A stretch of DNA of 64,000 bases from positions 266,062 to 330,061 of the forward strand of contig JAISNV010000001.1 of NCBI GenBank assembly GCA_031276035.1, given 5' to 3'. Shown here piece by piece: positions 30,344 to 38,439 of this stretch (the stretch's first letter is position 1; each line of letters opens with the position of its first letter). Source of the DNA: Bacteroidales bacterium (GTDB taxonomy: Bacteria > Bacteroidota > Bacteroidia > Bacteroidales > BM520). Below the pieces are notes generated by a model. It was not told where the DNA came from. It made no database searches and worked only from the letters and a program-made list of their open reading frames with translations. Position numbers and translations under genes: made by a program.

Positions 30344-32258
30344 GATATTTTCATTTTTTTTATTTTTCGTACTGATATTCACAATATCAAATAATATTTT
30401 CGCTCAGCAGAAAGTCTCCGAAGCAAAAATAACATTAAACGAAAATGAAAAATCGATAAGCCAGATTCTGAACATTATTTCAAATCAAGGCAGACTAAAA
30501 TTCTCTTACAATCCGCAAATCATCGACGATGAAAAAATAATCTCTATAAATATTTATAATGCCGGAATAGATGAGGTTTTAAATTCTATTTTCGAAGGAA
30601 AAATTTCATATAAAAATATAGATAATTATATTATCTTAAGCGAAAAAATTATTGAGAAAGAAGCGAAAGTCAAAATAAAACCTACGGAAAAAGTCATTGA
30701 AAATGTTAGCATTGAAAAAGAAATTCTTCTTCCCGTAAAAAAAATCGAATATAAGGATATAGGTAAAATAGAATCGAATTGTCTTAATCATGTAAATAAA
30801 ATTAACGATGAAGATATGAAGAAACATTTTATGACAATTTTATTAGCGTCGGTTATTGTTGCCGATACTATTATTGCACAGGAAACAAAGCAAAACAGTG
30901 ATGTTAATTCCGAAATTAAGAAGGAACAAAAGGAAGGTACCTACAAGCCTTTTAATTTCTCTTTAATTTACCCGCTCGGCAGCGATTGGGTAAACTCGGC
31001 AAGAAACGAATACAATTTCTCTTTGAGTTTAATCGGAAATGTAATCGGAAAAACCAAGGGCGTCGAACTTGCTCCGGTTTTTAATGTAAATAGGTACGGT
31101 GTAAAAGGAGCACAGATTTCGGCAGGATTTAATTTGGCTTCGGCATCGGCTTGTCATTGTAAAGACGGTGAACAACGGAACGAGTTAGTTGAGGAAAGTA
31201 ATGCCCTTCAAATTGCAGCCATATTTAATTATACGGGCTTTGGAACTTCAACACAATTTGCAGCGGGATTCAATGTTGCGAAAGATGCAACAATTCAAGT
31301 TGCCGCAATAGGAAATATTGCAAGTGATGTATATACTCAACTTTCTGCCGGAATTAATATTGCACAGAGCAGTAAATTTCAATTATCTGCCATAGCAAAC
31401 ATTGCTAAATTTTCTTCTCCGGCGCAGATAACTGCCGGAATTAATTATGCCGATATAAATGCCTTACAAATCGGAGCCATAGGAAACATAGCAAAAACCA
31501 AAAGCTATTGTCAGATTTCCGCAGGAGTTAATATTTCTAATAACAACAACGCTCAGATTTCTGCCATAATGAATTCGGCAGATACAACTATGACTCAGAT
31601 TACGGCTCTTCTTAATGTTGCAAAAGCCTCAAAATTTCAATTGGGTGTAGTAAACGTTACAAAAAAAGGGAAAGTACAACTCGGGATAGTTAACGTAAGA
31701 GACACGGTTGACGGAGTTTCAATAGGATTAATTAATATTGCAAAAGGCGGCGTTATGGAAGCCGGAATAGAATTCGGAGAGTTTATTTTTGCTGCAGCAA
31801 CTTTTCGTTCGGGAATAAGACCGTTTTATTCTATTTTGAGTGTTGGCTGGACTAAAGGACAAATATACGCCTCCAAATATATTAATACTAATAATAATTA
31901 TGATAATATGTTGGCTTTGGGATTTGGATTTGGTAGCACGATTAGATTATATAAGAAGTTGGATTTGAATTTAGAATTAATGCATTATAACTTAATGCAT
32001 GTTGGTTCTCCGAGCTTTAAATATGTAAATAATAATTTCTTTCGTTTAGCTCCATATTTCAATTATACATTCGGCAAACATTTAAAAATATTTGCTGGCC
32101 CCACATTCAACTTGCTTTGTATAAATTTTGAAGATGGTGGGGATAAATTAGCGATAATTCCACCGTATACTATTTTTACACATACTAGTCATATACGTGA
32201 AAATACTTTTTTAGGATTAGATTTCTGGATCGGCGGAACTTTCGGTTTGAAATTCTAA
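30321..32258 (+). CDS. STN-domain protein joined to an LA_2272-type surface-repeat barrel protein
   Basis: A 645-residue exported protein. Its own signal peptide (FSFFLFFVLIFTISNNIFAQ) precedes an STN domain at ~35-105 (ISQILNIISNQGRLKFSYNP, IDEVLNSIFEGKISYKNID). A charged linker follows. At Met166 (30816) a second complete signal-peptide-like stretch occurs (MKKHFMTILLASVIVADT then AQE). The remainder has about ten degenerate 20-residue surface repeats of the form 'QISAGINIA...AQIGAIGNIA' and a C-terminal barrel-like region. An ATG at 30321 is preferred to a TTG at 30315. It overlaps fecR by 23 bp. STN is the part that usually contacts FecR; here a TonB receptor is replaced by the repeat protein. 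It may be a gene fusion. Confidence 0.75.
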   Translation: MHTKLPNKIFSFFLFFVLIFTISNNIFAQQKVSEAKITLNENEKSISQILNIISNQGRLKFSYNPQIIDDEKIISINIYNAGIDEVLNSIFEGKISYKNIDNYIILSEKIIEKEAKVKIKPTEKVIENVSIEKEILLPVKKIEYKDIGKIESNCLNHVNKINDEDMKKHFMTILLASVIVADTIIAQETKQNSDVNSEIKKEQKEGTYKPFNFSLIYPLGSDWVNSARNEYNFSLSLIGNVIGKTKGVELAPVFNVNRYGVKGAQISAGFNLASASACHCKDGEQRNELVEESNALQIAAIFNYTGFGTSTQFAAGFNVAKDATIQVAAIGNIASDVYTQLSAGINIAQSSKFQLSAIANIAKFSSPAQITAGINYADINALQIGAIGNIAKTKSYCQISAGVNISNNNNAQISAIMNSADTTMTQITALLNVAKASKFQLGVVNVTKKGKVQLGIVNVRDTVDGVSIGLINIAKGGVMEAGIEFGEFIFAAATFRSGIRPFYSILSVGWTKGQIYASKYINTNNNYDNMLALGFGFGSTIRLYKKLDLNLELMHYNLMHVGSPSFKYVNNNFFRLAPYFNYTFGKHLKIFAGPTFNLLCINFEDGGDKLAIIPPYTIFTHTSHIRENTFLGLDFWIGGTFGLKF

Positions 32259-32281
32259 CATTGTTATAGTTTAATAATAGA

Positions 32282-32316
32282 AACGGATTCTCAGGATTTT
32301 GGGAGTCCGTTTTTTA
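32282..32316 (+). terminator. Rho-independent terminator of the ECF operon
   Basis: AACGGATTCTC-AGGATTTTG-GGAGTCCGTT followed by T residues; the stem has a small bulge. It lies 23 bp past the stop codon. Confidence 0.8.
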
Positions 32317-32548
32317 TTAAAAGATAAATCGACAATAATTTATTTGTTCAAAAGACTGCATTTCATTAATGGAACAATTATCACTTTAACTAATTTAATT
32401 GCCTTTAATTGCCAGCTTTATGTAAAATGAAGTTTAAGATTATCAATCCGTTCTATTTCTATCCTCAATCTTTTACTTTCAAACTTTACTTTACCTAATT
32501 TCAATCTAATTTTTCATTTTCCATTTTTTCATTGTCAATTATAAAGAT

Positions 32549-32556
32549 TATCTTTG
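32549..32556 (+). promoter_or_regulatory. Bacteroidetes -7 promoter box
   Basis: TATCTTTG, 27 bp before the ATG of the AhpD-like gene. Confidence 0.55.
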
Positions 32557-32583
32557 TAACATAATTACTAAACTATTTTAACC

Positions 32584-33117
32584 ATGAAAAAATTTGACAT
32601 TCCCTCGAAGGATCAGCTTCCTTCAAATAACATTAAAACCCTTGAAAGCCTAAATAAGTCACTTGGATTTACTCCGAATATCTATTCATTTCTTGCAAAT
32701 TCTCCTTCGGGATTAAACGGATTTATGGCTTTTAATCGTCTCGAAACCCTTTTTACTGAAAAGGAAAAAGAAGTAATTAATTTAACTGCCAGCCAAATGC
32801 GTAAGTGTGAATATTGTTTAAGTGCTCACACCGGTTTAGCAAAACAAGCCGGATTTACCGATGAAGAAATCATAATGATCCGTAAAGGAAAAATCGACTT
32901 TGATAAAAAATTGGCAACGCTTGCGGAAATGACTTCCGAACTTGTTAGAACCGACGGACATATTCCTGCTTCTACAATCGACAAATTTTATTCGGCAGGT
33001 TACACCGATGCTCATCTTGTAGATTTTATCAATACTGTTGCGGCAATCTCAATTACAAACTGGCTGAATAACACAATTAAACTTCCGGTAGATTTTCCTT
33101 TAGCACCTGAGATTTAA
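32584..33117 (+). CDS. Carboxymuconolactone decarboxylase/AhpD-like peroxidase-family protein
   Basis: A 177-residue all-helical AhpD-like protein. The redox motif is MRKCEYCLSAHTGLAK, the CxxC-x3-H of AhpD-type alkylhydroperoxidases, at about residue 78. The rest (LTEKEKEVINLTAS before, DFINTVAAISITNWLNNT after) fits. It probably reduces peroxides with the two cysteines; the reductant is unknown. It heads a likely operon with a MenA-type prenyltransferase 23 bp downstream and a UmuD-like gene after that. Confidence 0.85.
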   Translation: MKKFDIPSKDQLPSNNIKTLESLNKSLGFTPNIYSFLANSPSGLNGFMAFNRLETLFTEKEKEVINLTASQMRKCEYCLSAHTGLAKQAGFTDEEIIMIRKGKIDFDKKLATLAEMTSELVRTDGHIPASTIDKFYSAGYTDAHLVDFINTVAAISITNWLNNTIKLPVDFPLAPEI

Positions 33118-33140
33118 TTGAAAGGAAGTCTAAAATTTAT

Positions 33141-34037
33141 ATGCGCCATACCCTGAAACAGTGGATATTAGTCACTCGCCCGTGGTCGTTTCCGGCAGCA
33201 ACTATGCCGGTGCTGGTAGCTTTTTCTTTTGCTTTTCATCAGTATAAAAACAATATTATTTCTGATATTAATTGTATTGATGCGATTCTCGCTTTTCTCG
33301 GTGCGATGTTTTTTCAAGCCGCAGGAAACTTAATCAGCGATTATTATGATTTTATTAATAATGTTGATAGAAAAGAATCTTTTGGTTCAAATAGAATGGT
33401 GATAGACGGAATCTTTGAAGCAAAAACCGTTTTAAAGTATGGTCTGATTCTTCTGTTAGTCGGTTGTATAATCGGAATTTATCTCTGTTTCCAAAGCGGG
33501 ATCTATTTGTTGTTTATCGGATTAGCAGGCGTAGTGGGAACTTTATTTTATTACAAATTAAAGTATCGCGCATTGGGTGATTTCTTGATTTTTTTGATCT
33601 TCGGATTAATGATAGGATTAGGAAGCTATTATGTTATTACAAGAATTTTAAGCTATGAAATACTCTTCGTTTCTGTGCCGCTCGGATTATTGATAACTGC
33701 TATTCTTCACGCAAATAATACAAGAGATATGATACACGATAAACAAATCGGTATAAAAACCTCAGCAATATTATTAGGAATTAAAGGTGCAAAAATAAAA
33801 TATGCGCTTTTGTTAATTCTTAGTTATGTTATTGTTATTATTTTAATTATGATGAAAATAGTACCATATTCTTGTCTATCTGTTTTGTTAACTTTACCTT
33901 TAGCTATCAGAAACATAATACAGATGTCAAAATTTTCAGATAAATCTCCGGAAATTATTATGAGTCTGGATTCCAAAACGGCACAATTAGTTTTAGCCTT
34001 TGCTATATTATTTTCGATCTCAAATTTCGTTTTCTAA
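33141..34037 (+). CDS. UbiA-family prenyltransferase, MenA-like
   Basis: A 298-residue integral membrane enzyme with eight to nine helices that transfers a polyprenyl chain to an aromatic acceptor. The first Asp-rich motif is NLISDYYDFINNVDR near residue 72 and the second is NNTRDMIHDKQIGIKT near 193. The opening WILVTRPWSFPAATMPVLVA is typical of MenA, which makes demethylmenaquinone from dihydroxynaphthoate. No other menaquinone gene is in the window, so MenA is inferred from motif wording. The UmuD-like gene starts 2 bp after its stop. Confidence 0.75.
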   Translation: MRHTLKQWILVTRPWSFPAATMPVLVAFSFAFHQYKNNIISDINCIDAILAFLGAMFFQAAGNLISDYYDFINNVDRKESFGSNRMVIDGIFEAKTVLKYGLILLLVGCIIGIYLCFQSGIYLLFIGLAGVVGTLFYYKLKYRALGDFLIFLIFGLMIGLGSYYVITRILSYEILFVSVPLGLLITAILHANNTRDMIHDKQIGIKTSAILLGIKGAKIKYALLLILSYVIVIILIMMKIVPYSCLSVLLTLPLAIRNIIQMSKFSDKSPEIIMSLDSKTAQLVLAFAILFSISNFVF

Positions 34038-34039
34038 TT

Positions 34040-34456
34040 ATGAGTGAAGAAATAAACATCAACAATATAGAAGATGACAGTTCGAAAACAATAACCGGCA
34101 AAACATCCGGATTCCCCAGTCCTGCCGGCGACTATCTCGCTATCGGCATTGATCTTAACAAAGAACTCGTTAAACAGCCTGCCGCAACATTTTTCGGGAA
34201 AGCAAAGGGTAATTATACCGATAATTTCGGCATATACAATAATGATATTCTTATAATTGACAAATCGTTACAACCCAGAAACAATGATATAGTTGTATGT
34301 TATATCGACGGTGAATTTACATTAAGAAAAATTAATTTTGAGAAGAATAAAATATTCCTTAGCGATAATGTAAATAAGAAAATTCTTTTGAATGATAATA
34401 TTATTATCTGGGGAGTAGTAACATATTCAATCAGAGAGTTAAGAACGGATAATTAA
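34040..34456 (+). CDS. umuD: UmuD-like protein with a lost catalytic dyad
   Basis: A 138-residue S24-family protein matching UmuD along its length: SGFPSPAGDYLAIGIDLNKEL (in part), QPAATFFGKAKG, NNDILIIDKSL, NNDIVVCYIDGEFTLRKI and IIIWGVVTYSI. Two decisive differences: where UmuD and LexA have the nucleophile Ser in GDSM, this protein has GNYT (Tyr59), and the general-base Lys of FTVKK is Arg96 in FTLRK. The Cys-Gly cleavage pair is Ser-Gly. So it should not self-cleave. The frame is intact and ends with a normal C-terminus. It lies 2 bp after the menA-like gene and 149 bp before umuC, whose product UmuD' normally joins in DNA polymerase V. Confidence 0.8.
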   Translation: MSEEININNIEDDSSKTITGKTSGFPSPAGDYLAIGIDLNKELVKQPAATFFGKAKGNYTDNFGIYNNDILIIDKSLQPRNNDIVVCYIDGEFTLRKINFEKNKIFLSDNVNKKILLNDNIIIWGVVTYSIRELRTDN

Positions 34457-34605
34457 ATTTATAGAATAATATAATGATATGAAACGGGTAGTCATATCGA
34501 ATATAGCAAGATAGATTTCATCAACCGGTAGATTCCTGATTTTTGAAATATTTCATTTAATTCGAAATGATAAATATCGACCCTAAACCCTTATAATTTG
34601 AAAGT

Positions 34606-35898
34606 ATGAAATACTTCGCTTTAGTTGATTGCAACAATTTTTTCGTTTCATGTGAAAGAGTCTTCAGACCCGATTTAAATAATCGTCCGGTGGTAGTACT
34701 TTCAAACAACGACGCTTGCGTTATTGCGCGCAGTAACGAAGCAAAAGCTCTGGGAGTTAAGATGGGAGAACCCATGTTTAAGACAAGCGGTTATTTGAAG
34801 TCAAAAAACGTTGTTTTATGTTCCTCAAACTACGAACTTTACGGCGATATGTCGATGCGAGTTATGACTTTATTGAAACAATTTGCTCCCGATATTGAGG
34901 TTTATTCCATTGATGAAGCTTTTCTCAATCTTAGCGGATTGGATAAAACACATGATTTGCTCGAATATGGAAAGAAAATCTCTGAATTTACGACACGATC
35001 TACCGGAATTCCGGTAAGTATAGGCATTGCGCCTACAAAAACACTTGCCAAATTGTGTAATAATTATTCTAAAAAAAATCCGAAAACAGCCGGAGTAAGT
35101 TTGTGGAAAGACAAAGTTTATTTTAATAATTTATACGACACGCATGAGGAGTTATTAAAAAATACTGATATAGGCGATGTTTGGGGAATCGGAAGGAAAT
35201 TAAAAGACTTTCTAAATTCACATAACATTTATAATGTTTCGGATTTTGTAAGACAGGATAGGGAATGGGTACGAAAGAGTATGAAAATATCAACCGAAAG
35301 AACCTGGCGTGAATTACACGGCGATGCCTGTATAGGGCTTGAAAATCATGACGAAGCAAAGAAGCAAATTTGTACTTCACGAAGTTTTGGGAAAACAATT
35401 ACCGATATTGATAACCTTTCAGATGCAATATCTTTTTTTGCATCAAGAAGTTCACATAAATTACGTGCGCAGAATTCACTTGCAAAATCTATGATACTAT
35501 TCTTCAGAGTAAGTGACAAAGGCGGTTTTTACGAAAGTTTTCGTTCAACAAAACAAATCCATTTTCCGGTTGCCACCGACAGTACTTTCGAAATTATTCA
35601 TTACGCTATGAAAGAACTTCAACAATTTCATCAGGAAGGCACCATATATAAAAAAGCCGGAGTAATAATTACCGAAATTGTTCCGAATGATACTGTACAA
35701 CAAGATTTATTCGATGATTTAGACAGAGAGAAACATAAAAACCTTATGTTGGTAATGGATAAAGTCAATGATAGAATCGGGCAGAATACTATAAGAGTTG
35801 CAACACACGCTTTCGAAAACGAATGGCAGATGAAACGCCGGCATCTTTCACGAGCATATACAACCGACTTAAACGAAATTATTGATGTCGTAATATAA
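34606..35898 (+). CDS. umuC: Y-family DNA polymerase V subunit UmuC
   Basis: Translesion DNA polymerase of 430 residues. The catalytic carboxylates are in FALVDCNNFFVSCERVF (Asp7) and IEVYSIDEAFLNLSG (Asp-Glu near 105). VVVLSNNDACVIARSNEAKALG is the UmuC finger region, GIAPTKTLAKLCNN and DVWGIGRKLKDFL (helix-hairpin-helix thumb) follow, and the DUF4113-type C-terminus ends with WQMKRRHLSRAYTTDLNEI. Everything needed for activity appears present. In the usual complex, two UmuD' activate it; the neighbouring UmuD-like protein lacks the catalytic residues to generate UmuD'. Confidence 0.92.
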   Translation: MKYFALVDCNNFFVSCERVFRPDLNNRPVVVLSNNDACVIARSNEAKALGVKMGEPMFKTSGYLKSKNVVLCSSNYELYGDMSMRVMTLLKQFAPDIEVYSIDEAFLNLSGLDKTHDLLEYGKKISEFTTRSTGIPVSIGIAPTKTLAKLCNNYSKKNPKTAGVSLWKDKVYFNNLYDTHEELLKNTDIGDVWGIGRKLKDFLNSHNIYNVSDFVRQDREWVRKSMKISTERTWRELHGDACIGLENHDEAKKQICTSRSFGKTITDIDNLSDAISFFASRSSHKLRAQNSLAKSMILFFRVSDKGGFYESFRSTKQIHFPVATDSTFEIIHYAMKELQQFHQEGTIYKKAGVIITEIVPNDTVQQDLFDDLDREKHKNLMLVMDKVNDRIGQNTIRVATHAFENEWQMKRRHLSRAYTTDLNEIIDVVI

Positions 35899-35920
35899 TA
35901 ATGCTATTAAATCAGCAAAA

Positions 35921-36847
35921 TTATATTAAATCATCATTATAACAATGTGTACACTCTTCCTGTTCAGTTTCAAACTCAATTGTTGTATGCTTAATTCCTT
36001 CTTCATTTAAAAGATTCTTTATTTCGGTTTTAAGCTTTACCTGCAAACTATACAGATCTTTAGCATCCTTAATTACTACATGCATGCTTGCAATATTATA
36101 TTCACTGTCGAGACTCCAAATATGAAAATCATGAACATCAACAACATTAGGAATCTTAAGAACCTTTTCTCTTAATTCAATAACATCGAGATCCGAAGGA
36201 ACTCCCTGCAAAATCACTTTGAATGTAACTTTCAAATTCTTATACACATTATAAAGTACAAAACATGAAATTCCTATCGACAATAGCGGATCAAGAATCG
36301 GTAAATCAACAAAAAGCATGACAATACTAACAATAAGTACAGCCGCCCAACCCAAAACGTCTTCTAAAAGATGTAAAGAAACAACTTTTTCATTAACTCC
36401 TTTTCCTTTTCTGGTGCGTAAAACAGCTATTCCATTGATAACAACTCCTATAACTGCAAGAATAATCATTCCTTTAACGTTAACATCCTGCGGCTCCGCA
36501 ATTCTTTTCACACATTCGATTATCACAATTATTGACCCCACTAAAAGTATTGTGGAATTAATCAAAGCACCCAATAGTGAGAAACGTTTATAGCCGTACG
36601 TAAATTTTTTATTAGGAGATTTCTTAGCAACTTTCTCGAAGTACCAAGCTAATCCTAAAGAAATCGAATCGCCGAAATCGTGTAAAGCATCGGAAATAAT
36701 TGCAACACTGTTAGTTATTAATCCGCCGATAATCTCAATTACTGTAAAAGAAAGATTTAAGAAAAAAGCTACGGCAATATTTTTACTGCTTGAATGGTCA
36801 TGACCGTTATGACTGTGCAAATGATTATGTGAATGATTATGTGACAT
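35921..36847 (-). CDS. Cation diffusion facilitator (CzcD/ZitB-like metal exporter)
   Basis: A 308-residue inner-membrane metal/proton antiporter. The N-terminus is a His-rich stretch (SHNHSHNHLHSHNGHDH). Six helices follow with the metal site ISDALHDFGDSISLG (H-D-x3-D) in helix 2 and SLHLLEDVLGW (H-x3-D) in helix 5. A cytoplasmic ferredoxin-like domain ends with VVDVHDFHIWSLDSEY. Zinc is the likely main substrate, perhaps also cobalt or cadmium. It starts 3 bp after the Nudix gene's stop, so the two share a transcript. Confidence 0.9.
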   Translation of the reverse strand: MSHNHSHNHLHSHNGHDHSSSKNIAVAFFLNLSFTVIEIIGGLITNSVAIISDALHDFGDSISLGLAWYFEKVAKKSPNKKFTYGYKRFSLLGALINSTILLVGSIIVIIECVKRIAEPQDVNVKGMIILAVIGVVINGIAVLRTRKGKGVNEKVVSLHLLEDVLGWAAVLIVSIVMLFVDLPILDPLLSIGISCFVLYNVYKNLKVTFKVILQGVPSDLDVIELREKVLKIPNVVDVHDFHIWSLDSEYNIASMHVVIKDAKDLYSLQVKLKTEIKNLLNEEGIKHTTIEFETEQEECTHCYNDDLI

Positions 36848-36850
36848 AAT

Positions 36851-37375
36851 TTATAAAATTGATATTATCTTGTTAATTTCTTCGGAGGAGAAAGGATCTT
36901 CATGATATTCCGTATCCTCAGGTTCAAATTGCAACTTTGTTTTTAATCTGTGTTTGATCATTATAAATGCTTTATCATGATCAAAAGCAAGTTTGGGTAA
37001 ATTATTGATTTTAAACCATTGAGCTTTTGTAGCATCATCACAGCCACTTACATTCCGATCTTTGAATTTCATTAAAGAATAGAAAATTATAGACACTACC
37101 CTTTCCCTCGGATCTCTATGCACGGCAGAGAAAGCTTGCAGTTGCTGGATTTTCGAAATGGAAAGCCCTGTTTCTTCCTTTAGCTCACGGACTGCAGTAT
37201 TTTCAGCAGGTTCATCAATCTCCATAAATCCGCCCGGAAAAGCCCAATAACCTTTATAAGGCTCATTACCGCGTTCAATCAGCAATACAAATAATTCCTT
37301 TCCGTCGAACGCAAACACAACACAATCAGATGTAACCGAAGGGTGCGGAAACCGATAACAATATTTGGCTTGCAT
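36851..37375 (-). CDS. Nudix hydrolase with C-terminal winged-helix-like region
   Basis: A 174-residue pyrophosphohydrolase. The Nudix box is GGFMEIDEPAENTAVRELKEETGL (in parts: GGFMEIDE and RELKEETGL), matching Gx5Ex7REUxEExGU. The opening YRFPHPSVTSDCVVFAFDGKE and LLIERGNEPYKGYWAFPGG resemble the ADP-ribose/NrtR-like group. Substrate is unknown. It leads a two-gene transcript with the metal exporter; a CAAAGTTA element (TAACTTTG on the minus strand) at 37393-37400 is the likely promoter. Confidence 0.85.
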   Translation of the reverse strand: MQAKYCYRFPHPSVTSDCVVFAFDGKELFVLLIERGNEPYKGYWAFPGGFMEIDEPAENTAVRELKEETGLSISKIQQLQAFSAVHRDPRERVVSIIFYSLMKFKDRNVSGCDDATKAQWFKINNLPKLAFDHDKAFIMIKHRLKTKLQFEPEDTEYHEDPFSSEEINKIISIL

Positions 37376-37392
37376 ATAAAATTAATAATGGG

Positions 37393-37400
37393 CAAAGTTA
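37393..37400 (-). promoter_or_regulatory. Bacteroidetes -7 promoter box for nudix-CDF
   Basis: TAACTTTG on the minus strand, 18 bp before the Nudix start codon. Confidence 0.5.
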
Positions 37401-37445
37401 TAAATTATTTATATAAATCAATTTTAAAATTATATAAAAGAATCT

Positions 37446-37453
37446 TATATTTG
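37446..37453 (+). promoter_or_regulatory. Bacteroidetes -7 promoter box for the lipid kinase
   Basis: TATATTTG followed by CA, 23 bp before the ATG at 37477. Confidence 0.5.
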
Positions 37454-37476
37454 CACCTAATTTTCATTAAAGCTGC

Positions 37477-38367
37477 ATGACAGAAAAAATTCTATTCATT
37501 ATCAATCCTATCTCAGGCACAGGAAAGCAAAAGGCTATAATTAATAAAATAGATTCACATATTGATAAAAGTAAGTTCGAGTATAGTATTGTTTGTACTG
37601 AATATGCACATCATGGAATGTTAATTGCCGAGCAAGCCGTAAAAGACGGAATAGATATTATTGTTGTTGCCGGAGGCGACGGTTCAATAAATGATGTTGC
37701 AAATGCTTTAATCGGAACCAATATTCCATTAGGAATAATACCTGTTGGCTCCGGAAACGGATTAGCTCGTTTTTTAAAAATTCCTTTGGGTATTGTTCGC
37801 TCATTAAATGTGATAAATAACTGTAAAACCATTGATATTGACACTATAAAAATCAGTTCCAATAATAATTTTGAAAGATTTTATACCAGTATTGCAGGTA
37901 TCGGTTTCGATGCTTTAGTAGCTCAAAAGTTTTCCAAAACCGAAACCAGAGGTTTTAACTCTTATATGGATATAATTGTTTCCGATTATCCTTCATATAA
38001 ACCAAAAGATTATAAATTGGTTCTTGACAATAAAAAAGAAATAGACACAAAAGCTTTATTGATAAGCTTTGCCAATTCAAATCAATACGGATATAATGCG
38101 GCAATAGCACCTGATGCATCCATAACCGACGGATATATTGATATCAGTATCGCGAAAAAGATTCCCCTTGTTATTCTTCCTTTTGTTTCACAAATGCTAT
38201 GGACAAATACTGTTTATTATTCAAATTATGTGAAGGATTATAAAGCTAAAAAGATAAAATTGACAAGCAAAGACACTTGTATAAATGTTGACGGCGAATC
38301 TTTTGATATCGGAGAAGAAATTGTATTAGAGAATTTTCCACATTCGTTGAAAATTATTGTACCGTAA
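37477..38367 (+). CDS. YegS/BmrU-family lipid (diacylglycerol-type) kinase
   Basis: A 296-residue soluble kinase of the DAGK catalytic family. Signature segments: ILFIINPISGTGKQK at the start, IIVVAGGDGSINDVANALIG (in part GGDGSINDV) for nucleotide binding, and GIIPVGSGNGLARFLKIP. The C-terminal domain has GIGFDALVAQKF and a terminal CINVDGESF. These enzymes phosphorylate diacylglycerol or related lipids at the membrane. It has its own promoter box and precedes an MFS gene by 72 bp. Confidence 0.88.
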   Translation: MTEKILFIINPISGTGKQKAIINKIDSHIDKSKFEYSIVCTEYAHHGMLIAEQAVKDGIDIIVVAGGDGSINDVANALIGTNIPLGIIPVGSGNGLARFLKIPLGIVRSLNVINNCKTIDIDTIKISSNNNFERFYTSIAGIGFDALVAQKFSKTETRGFNSYMDIIVSDYPSYKPKDYKLVLDNKKEIDTKALLISFANSNQYGYNAAIAPDASITDGYIDISIAKKIPLVILPFVSQMLWTNTVYYSNYVKDYKAKKIKLTSKDTCINVDGESFDIGEEIVLENFPHSLKIIVP

Positions 38368-38439
38368 AAAGGAAAAAATAAATGGGCAATGGTAAAATTA
38401 CATGAAAGTTGAAGACTATAAAAATAAAACTACATTTAT

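Larger units (their letters stand above)
32259..32583. other. Gene-free region after the STN gene
   Basis: 325 bp with the operon's terminator at 32282-32316 and a promoter box at 32549-32556 for the next gene. The middle is AT-rich and shows nothing else. Confidence 0.45.
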
